From Azolla pinnata (Eukaryota > Streptophyta > Polypodiopsida > Salviniales > Salviniaceae): a stretch of 51,213 nt of DNA. Shown in pieces: positions 44,032 through 51,213 of the stretch (within the stretch, counting starts at the first letter, position 1; every line of letters starts with the position of its first letter). The notes under the pieces are model-generated. The model searched no databases and was not told where the DNA came from. It saw nothing but the letters and a program-made list of their open reading frames with translations. Location: positions 1 through 51,213 of the forward strand of contig JBBBWG010029899.1 in NCBI GenBank assembly GCA_037176905.1, read 5' to 3'. Made by a program: the position numbers and the translations under genes.

Positions 44032-47000
44032 ATGCGTTTAGGAGGAAGAATGCTTGCTCTCACCCGTAAGTTAGCCCTGAATCGGCCATGGAGTTGCAGG
44101 TTCTACAGTGGCTCTGTTGGAGGTTTATCTTCCCTCTTTGATCCTCATCTATCACTGCAAACCATTCGTCATGTGTTTTGTATTTCAATGCATATTACCC
44201 ATGTTCAATCAAAAGAATGAAAGAATCTTGCGACGAGTTGCCTCTGTTTCAAATGGCTTTCTCATGGTGTGGTTTTTTCCGTAAGGAAGAAAGAATTCCT
44301 GAATACCCCCGTTCTAGATGTCATTTTAGACCTGGAAGAAAAAGAGGAGCTGCATTCTTCTCATACAAAACACCGTTTTTCTCTGGAGCAATTTTTGTGG
44401 TGGTTCCAATCAGAGAGTTGGTATAATATTTTTTTTTTTCACTACAACAATTTCTCTGGAGCAATTGCTGTAGTGGTTCCAACCAGAGAGTTAGTATTTT
44501 CATTAAGGCTTATAATAACTGTTTCTTTCATGCACTTTAGCAGTACACTGACAATGGTAAGATTTCCTATGAATGGTTCTGGCGGGTTGCATCGTGGTAA
44601 GTTAGATGGCTATGAGAAATTGGCTCGGTCATCACAGTTTCAAGCATTTCTGGCTCCTTCGTAGCTAGAAGATACAACACTCTCATGCACTAGTTAGTGG
44701 GATCGATTCCATAGTAGAGATACAGGCATGAATTGCCACTTAATTTCATAGTTGTAAAATATATAGCATATAACTCGTGTAGAGCATGTATGCTAAGTAT
44801 TTTAATGTAGTTTACCCTTTTCCTAAAATACTTCAAATACATACTCTAGTGATAACATATGTATAATATGTTGAAGACTTCCATTTAGTAGTTAATCTAC
44901 TGCCATTGGCTGATTTAATTCTATTATGATTTATTTTTTGGAACGTAAAATAGTTTTTGAATGTGTAGAATACACAGACTACCTGAAGTACATTAGATAT
45001 GTTGAACATTTTGAAATTAAGGTTTTAAGTTATAGAATACGCTTACATACATCCGAGAATTGTAAAAAGTATTTTACTAGTCCAATTGCACGTTTTTAAC
45101 AACAATGCTTTCTTCATGAACTCCTCAAAACTCGACTTACGAGACATGGTATGCTTAGCATAGTGCTTCTATTGGCTTTTCAAAGTAAGCATGGGAAATC
45201 TGTTGACACTTTCCTTCATGTGGGTCCCAACTAACATGCTTGTGCCTCGCGTCATTTGTTTTGAGTAATGCCTCTTTTAATGCTCTTGAATGATCAAAAA
45301 AAATTTAATAAGAAGTTTGTTGCCAAATGTAAGAACCACGATAGAAGTACAATTCAACTATGTGAATGGAAGTATTATATTCAAGATTTGGAAATGATGG
45401 ATCGTTTGTATGTCATGTTATTTGAATGCTACATAGCTTGTTCTCAAAAAATGGAATTTATAACTTTTCTTGTACTCTCTGGCAGATCAATTTGTTGGGC
45501 ATGATTCATCTGCTCATATATATGAAACAACTGATTATTGTGATCATCGGGGCATGCAGCTTATCTTTCTAGGGACTTCATCTTCGATCCCGACTCTGAG
45601 AAGGAACACATCTTGCCTTGCATTAAGGTTAGGTACGAGTTTCTTGAGATTGAACAAGTGGATGAAAAAATATGTGCATTATATTCTTCATTGCTGTACA
45701 TTTTCTCATACCCATTAACATTTGGCATGCATGTAGCTAAAAGCATCTTACACACAAGTTTTATCAACAAAATGTGTTGGTTTAACACATCCGTTCCTTG
45801 CAGATGGAGTTGTGTTTCTCTTTGACTGTGGTGAAGGTACTCAGAAGAAACTAAATAGAACCCCATTTCGTAACAGTGCAATCGACAGTATCTTCATAAC
45901 ACACATGCATGGAGATCATGTATCCTTGTAGACTAGGGAGTCCTGTCATCTAGGGGTAATCTTTCCGGCATTAGAATTTTACTTTTGCTGTTCTTTAATC
46001 AGAATGCAACTTTGGAAATCAGATTTTCGGCCTTCCAGGTAAGTATTATGACAATGAATTATATTTTGATAATGTATCAGTGATAAAATTTTCAGAAATC
46101 AATAAGCGTAGCTCTAGAAAACAGCATAAAGTTGCGGTTATTACAGAAAATTTTGAATGCTTTACACCACTACTGATAGCTTGTATCATGTTTATTCAGG
46201 TTTATTAACAGGTCTAGGCATGACAGGTGATAAGACCAAGCCCCTGAATTTGTATGGTCCTGAGGGTCTTCGTGAATGGATACGTACCACTTTGAAGTCT
46301 AGTTATGGAAGAGTCCCTTCCAAGTATAGAGTGCATGAAATGAAGCTCGGAGAGGTTCTTAATTGATTTTATAAATCATGAAATTAGCTTCATATCACGT
46401 TCATCTGCCTCTCTTATTGTCTTTGTGACAACTTTCAAGTTTTCATAGGACTCTGGGAAACTTTCAAAACGTGCAAAGGAAATCTACATGCATCAAGATG
46501 AGCTACAAGGGAATGATTATTATTACTCAACTGATGACGGCTTATGGCATTTGTAAGTACCATGTAACTTCTAGGTTTTGAAGTCCTCATGGAGGAGTGA
46601 TTGTCAGGCTTCAACCGAAAATTCTAATTTACATGAATAATGGTTACAGATTGACGGATCAAAAGTATAAGGTGAAAGCAGGTCTTCTGTGTCATAGTAT
46701 ACCGTGCTGGGGTTTCGTGTTGGAGGAGCATCCTCGGCCAGGAAGGTTTGGTCTAGCGCATGCCCTTACATGTGCCTAAGCTGAAGCCATATGAAAATGT
46801 CATTGCTGTCAACGGGTCATAAGCCAAGTTTATTTAGGTCAAAAAAATTGAAAGAAGCTAACATATTGAATTCATGAGAATATCTCAAGCCTGCAAAAGT
46901 ACGAGAATACCTCCTCTGTATTGAGTTGTGTACCTTTGACAGCTATTCTGCTTATTGTACACTTATGCAATGTTTGCTGCTCTTATCATTATCCGAACTG

Positions 47001-48263
47001 TTTGAGGCTGTGAAGCTGAGCAATTTCTATTTAAGCTTTCCATAACTTAACTAGATACTAAGCCATCCAAGGTGTGACAGATTCATTGAAGATCGAGCAG
47101 TCAAGCTGGGTGTTAAATCAGGTCATGCATACAGCTTACTGCAAGAAGGAAACTGTGTAACCCTACCAAATGGGCAGAAGGTACTGCTTATTTCTTGAAA
47201 TTTTCGATAAAATCAACTCAAAACAAAGACGGTCGTCATCTGTTCAAGTTGCTTCCCCTTGCTTCATTGCTAGAAGATCAATCAATCCCTGCTAAAGAAT
47301 GCAATGATCCAAAATTTCAGGTGTTACCATCCGATGTGTTAGGACCTTCTAGGAGAGGACGTAAGATTGGTAGGTTGAAATTATCGTATTGTGTTTTAAT
47401 CCAGTACCAGCTGATTTTTTTTCAAATATTTTCATAAATTTTATGTTAAAATGTAAGGATATCAGTGAAAAAACATAGAAAAAATACAGAAAGATCTGTA
47501 GCATCTATCATGCTGTGTCAAAGCTATAATGGACACCATTTTTAGAAATGCTTGACAATTGTGGGTAGTTTTTTTGGGTACAGTATGATTGAAAGAGCCC
47601 TATTCAAGTGCTAAGGGGGGGGAGGGGGGTAAACAACACTGTAATTAGTGTTCATTGTACTTGTTTTTTGGGTCTCTAGACTCTGTCTAACTACTGTCTG
47701 TGATTTTTATATATAGTGATTCTAGGGGATACGAATGATTCAGAAGCGCTGCTTTCAGCGGCTAAAGGAGCCGATGTTGTTGTGCATGAATGCACTATTC
47801 TGGAGGAGGATGCATGCCAGGCAGTAAAAAGATATCATTCCACAGCTAGTGAGTGGAAGAGAAATGAATCTAAGAGTACAGTTTTTTGTTCTCTGATTGT
47901 TATTATCTTTTTTTTAAACACCTTTCTACTGTTTGTATAGCCATGGCTGGGCATTTTGCTAGGGCCATTGGTGCCAGATGCTTGATACTGACGCATTTCA
48001 GCTGCAAATTCGAGGTGAAATTTCGGTTATAACAAAGAGTCCTGGTCCTTTACTTCTCTATCACAGAAAAGAATGAACCTTAGGACTGCTTTTTTTGTGT
48101 TTGTGCGTTCTGAAAGAGTTCTTTGTTTCGTCTCAAGGCTCGACCAGACCGAATCAACACTTCAATAAGAGCCGCTGAGATTGCGTTCCGCAAGAAGAAA
48201 GTGATCGCAGCGAGGGACTTGCTCGCAGTGACGGTCCGGCAAACAGATGAGCCAGCATCATGA
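44032..48263 (+). CDS. tRNase Z, short form (ELAC1/TRZ type), organelle-targeted-looking
   Basis: The 12 exons are 44032-44122, 45486-45632, 45804-45919, 46023-46038, 46200-46354, 46449-46552, 46650-46745, 47081-47180, 47321-47369, 47717-47848, 47941-48014 and 48138-48263. All are GT-AG and in frame, giving 401 aa. The enzyme cuts the 3' trailer from precursor tRNAs. The metallo-beta-lactamase core starts at [20 protein letters not shown] (54-73). Zinc ligands are visible: HMHGDH (113-118), the Asp of GDT (296), and His354 in LTHFS; HECT is at 315-318. The C-terminal layout matches ELAC1-type short enzymes rather than the double-domain long form. Residues 1-53 are an Arg-containing, acid-poor extension ([20 protein letters not shown]), suggesting a mitochondrial or plastid transit peptide. 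The start could be 44032 or 44050. Exon 4 is only 16 nt. Confidence 0.94.
44377..44505. repeat. Duplicated segment with CACTA-ended hairpin in tRNase Z intron 1
   Basis: TTCTCTGGAGCAATT plus (G/T)TGGTTCCAA(T/C)CAGAGAGTT occurs at ~44378-44420 and ~44452-44495. The second copy begins within a 36-bp hairpin (44440-44475) with arms CACTACAACAATT and its near-complement, CAATTGCTGTAGTG. Confidence 0.75.
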
Positions 48264-49678
48264 AATTAAATTTGTCACTTGGCTTGATGCATTCTGCCTA
48301 TACCAAGTGGCACTGTTTTTTGTGGGGAAGAAGGTTTTATCAGTTCAGAGTATGCCATCTGCTCGCTTTCTTTCTGCTTAAATAAATATTCCAACTGCAG
48401 TCGTTCAGCATGATTGCAGTTGTCCAGAGCCGATATGCACAGTAGCGCTCGTTTTGGACACAATTTGGCACACCGCATGCCGATTCCTAGAAACTGGTAT
48501 GCATTTCCAAACTCCAAGCAACATGCTTCTTTCTCGATTGCATGCCAAGTTTAAGGGTCATTTAAATCAATCATATGCCAAGGACCACTTTGGGCATCAT
48601 GGTTGTCCAATTATTCAGAGAATAGGCAGGCAGGTGTTCTATGCATGGATCCTCATCAGGTCAGTGTGTGTCATGAAGCCCTTGTTTGGCCATGATTCGC
48701 TTTGCTATACATTCCTTTTTTCCATATCCCATGCTACATTCTCAGGTTATGCCAAACAATCGATTGTAAGAATTTGGCTTTGTTTTTTTTTTTTTCCTTT
48801 TAAAGAAAATTTGAACATTGAACGCAATGTGTCCCTTAATTAATCACTAAGGATTTGATTAACTGATTCTTAAATCTTTGACTCGAGTTGTGATTTCGTA
48901 TCACTTAAGGGGGGAACTCACCTAATCAAATTTTATTCGATTGTTGATCATGTATAAGTAGAGATATAAGTAGGTATGGAAAGAAAAGGAGAGTGAAATC
49001 AAGAGACTTTCCTAAAAACGAACAAAAGCAAAGAGGTAAATAAGCCACAATGCTCTTCATGATTTGCTCCTAGGTTAAGATTGTCCTTCATTGCTTCTAC
49101 ACAAATCAAGGGGAAAGCCAGTTCAATTCATGTGTATATGTAGATACCTTCTGGAACCAAAGCTTGTTTGTTGGAAACCCAGTGATCATACAGCTTATGC
49201 AGAACCGAAGCCTTGAAATCTAAGTTTTCCAAGTGTTGCGATCGATTTCGTGTCAGTTACTAACAGGACCTCCCACTTTTGAACTTTTTGATTCATATGC
49301 CCAAACCCAACCAAGATTAGACCCAAAACATTCCACATTACAGACAGACCCACACAACTTGTGGACCTCATCAAATATCGCAAGTTGAACGATTGTTGTC
49401 ATTGGTAGGAGCCTGCTCCAAGTACGTGAACTACAAAAGCCCCGACTAGTTGAACTAGTAAAGCCAGTATTTCAGCTCTTCAAAACTGAGCTTTATCGTC
49501 ATCGCAGAGTAGCACGAGCATGTTGTCTCGATCTGAAGTACTCCTTTATATGTATATGTGTGTATGTAAAGCAAAGCAATGCGCTTTCCAGTTGTGTAAC
49601 GTCGATCTTTTGTTGTTGGGCATCATCTCTAGCTGAGCTTGGGAAAGAAAGTGTTGGATGCAGCTCAATCTCTGTGCT

Positions 49679-49721
<43 letters not shown>

Positions 49722-50024
49722 CATTATAGTCTTTGAAGGTCAAAAATAACCTATGGGACAAAAAAGAAAACATTTTACAAGATACATTTGGTTTTGATTA
49801 ATGACTCTCGATGTTTTGAACGATTTTTCTAACGAATGTCACAATCAAAAGTGCACGTAATGAAATGAGGTTGTGAGAGGATCGTGCGGAAGTATTAGTA
49901 GAAAGCACATTCAAATGTGATCAAATGTTGGGCATCGTAGCGTAGTGATACATACTCCGATTCTCGGACTTACCCGAGAAACAGTATGTATGCATAGCCG
50001 AATAGTGTCATATCTCACATTGAA

Positions 50025-50058
<34 letters not shown>

Positions 50059-50268
50059 TCTAACTTTGATAGAGGCGGTTAACCATTCTGATGATGGCGT
50101 GTAAGAAGATGGGTTTTTATCACGCATTCGCGCATCGGGTTCAGAAAATAATTTGGGTTTGTGGTCCACTACAACAACCGCAGTATAATAATGTACGAAC
50201 CGTGAGCCTCTACATCTTTCCCACCATATGATACACTAATTAACCTTTGCACAAACACCTGTTTCTTC
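48264..50268. other. Intergenic, no gene seen
   Basis: AT-rich sequence downstream of tRNase Z, with a poly-T run near 48785-48797 and two (GA)n microsatellites (49682-49718 and 50028-50058). No protein-like frame or RNA gene was found. Confidence 0.55.
49682..49718. repeat. (AG)n microsatellite
   Basis: A run of about 18 AG units without interruption. A second, shorter one lies at 50028-50058. Confidence 0.95.
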
Positions 50269-50856
50269 ATGGAAATTGAGCGAGTGCATTGCACCCCCCC
50301 CACCATCTTCTTTCTAAAACCAATTGCATTATATTATCTTCCATCCAACCAGAACATAAATAAAATCTTGCTCTCGCGCGTCTTGTTTGGATTCATTTAT
50401 TTGCAAGCTTCCCATGAGAGGAGAGTCTGGGAAGCCTGGAATTTGAAGAAGGGGCGCGTTGCCGAGCTTTTAAAAGCCTGTGTTTCGTTACTCAACAACC
50501 GTTTCCATGGCCATGCATGCTCTCGGGCGGGGAGGGCGATGGATCCGACAGAAAGCAATCGAGAAGCGAAGCTACGCTTGAATCATCCATCCATCATCGA
50601 TCCCCACCGTCGGGGACGACGCTGGGAGCAGGCTTCCTTAGTAGGTAGACAAAGGCCAAACAAGATGTATCTAGATGGTGGGGGGGGGGGGAGCTTTCTT
50701 TCTTTATTCCCGCACCAAGATCGGTTTTAGCCGGTGTCCACCGCCAGGAGAAGGAAGCAGAAGGGAGAGGCAAAGGTGGAGGAGATGATCCATTTGTAGT
50801 AGCAAGGCAGCAGCAGCAGGAGTAGCAAGTAGCAAGTAGCAGAGGCGGCGGCTTCT
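50269..50856. other. 3' flank of the receptor-kinase gene
   Basis: GC rises towards the right. A G-run (50680-50691) and CAG/AGC-rich repeats (50805-50850) lie in the likely 3' UTR of the minus-strand gene. Open frames here do not resemble proteins. Confidence 0.5.
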
Positions 50857-51213
50857 TCATCCGTGCGGCGAGGGCGGGCGGTGGTGGTGGTGGAGGGAGG
50901 AGGGGCGGCACGAAGACGACGACGAGGACAATGGCGGCGGCGGCGGCGAGGGCAAGTCGTGGTGGAGGAGGAGGAGCTGGGCGGCGGCGGAGCGCTGCTG
51001 GTGGCGGTGGCGGAGGAGGAGGAGGCGGAGCACGGTGGCGATGGAGGGGCGCGAGCCGGGGAGCCGGCGGATGCACGAGAGCGCGAGCGCGATGCAGAGC
51101 CGCGCCTGCTCCGCGGGGAACGCGCCGCGCAGCCGGCCGTCGACCAGCTCCAGAACCGCGTCGGGGCCGTCGTTGGCGGGGCCGGCGGGGTTGGCGTTGC
51201 TCGGGCGCGCGAG
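50857..51213 (-). CDS. Receptor-like protein kinase, C-terminal end (partial)
   Basis: The last 118 residues of a minus-strand gene run off the right edge. The segment VLELVDGRLRGAFPAEQARL, followed by CIALALSCIRRLPGSRPSIA and TVLRLL, is kinase subdomain XI of plant receptor-like kinases, with the conserved RPS near the end. After it comes an unusual tail of Arg/Gln, Leu/His, Pro and Ser runs, ending HHHHRPPSPHG before TGA at 50857-50859. The sequence is extremely GC-rich with GGC/GGA repeats. The kinase class and the extracellular domain cannot be told because the upstream part is outside the window. An alternative frame (50594-51076) is a poly-Pro shadow. Confidence 0.75.
   Translation of the reverse strand, partial: LARPSNANPAGPANDGPDAVLELVDGRLRGAFPAEQARLCIALALSCIRRLPGSRPSIATVLRLLLLRHRHQQRSAAAQLLLLHHDLPSPPPPPLSSSSSSCRPSSLHHHHRPPSPHG

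Noticed and set aside
50594..51076. 160-aa poly-Pro open frame on the minus strand
   Set aside because: It is an alternate frame of the receptor-kinase end; the kinase subdomain XI frame is the coding one.

Overview
This is a window of plant nuclear DNA. Three things show it: most genes are split by GT-AG introns, the protein families are plant ones, and interstitial telomere-like (TTTAGGG/CCCTAAA) blocks occur throughout. AT-rich intergenic DNA surrounds some very GC-rich genes (the intronless dirigent gene and the receptor-kinase end), a mixture common in monocots. I read it as an angiosperm, probably a monocot, but the species cannot be named from sequence alone.

Layout. 1-307 is the last exon of GMP synthase (+). 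1605-6640 is a complete 17-exon IBR3/ACAD10-type acyl-CoA dehydrogenase (-) with an AKL peroxisomal C-terminus. 6.7-11.7 kb is gene-poor and AT-rich, with a telomere-like block just upstream of that gene. 12373-12936 is an intronless secreted dirigent protein (+) with a long, tandemly repeated leader. 14548-15559 is a four-exon protein of unknown function (+) with a Ser tract and a basic nuclear-localisation-like cluster. 16336-21745 is a large coiled-coil protein (-), about 1367 aa, whose two introns and leader are built of minisatellites. 23794-26271 is a DeSI/PPPDE cysteine peptidase (-). 28228-32062 is a four-exon bHLH transcription factor with an ACT-like C-terminus (-). Its exon 1 contains a telomere-like hexamer repeat read as Asn-Pro, and its upstream DNA contains tandem repeats, a GC island, a CACGTG cluster and a 0.5 kb telomere-like block. 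34.3-36.4 kb has open frames but no convincing gene model. 36.4-43.9 kb is AT-rich and transposon-like. It holds a structure with about 95-bp inverted ends around a broken ORF, itself lying inside a split tandem duplication. 44032-48263 is a complete 12-exon short-form tRNase Z (+) with a 16-nt microexon. 50857-51213 is the 3' end of a receptor-like kinase gene (-).

The genes do not form a functional cluster. They look like independent housekeeping genes (purine synthesis, tRNA 3' processing, acyl-CoA catabolism, deSUMOylation-type proteolysis) and specialised genes (dirigent, bHLH, receptor kinase). The unusual theme is repeat expansion inside gene structures: leaders, introns and coding exons here are repeatedly invaded by short tandem arrays, several telomere-like. 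I found no operon-like or defence-like system. The best candidates for something undescribed are the inverted-repeat element at 39.64-41.27 kb and the repeat-built bHLH locus.
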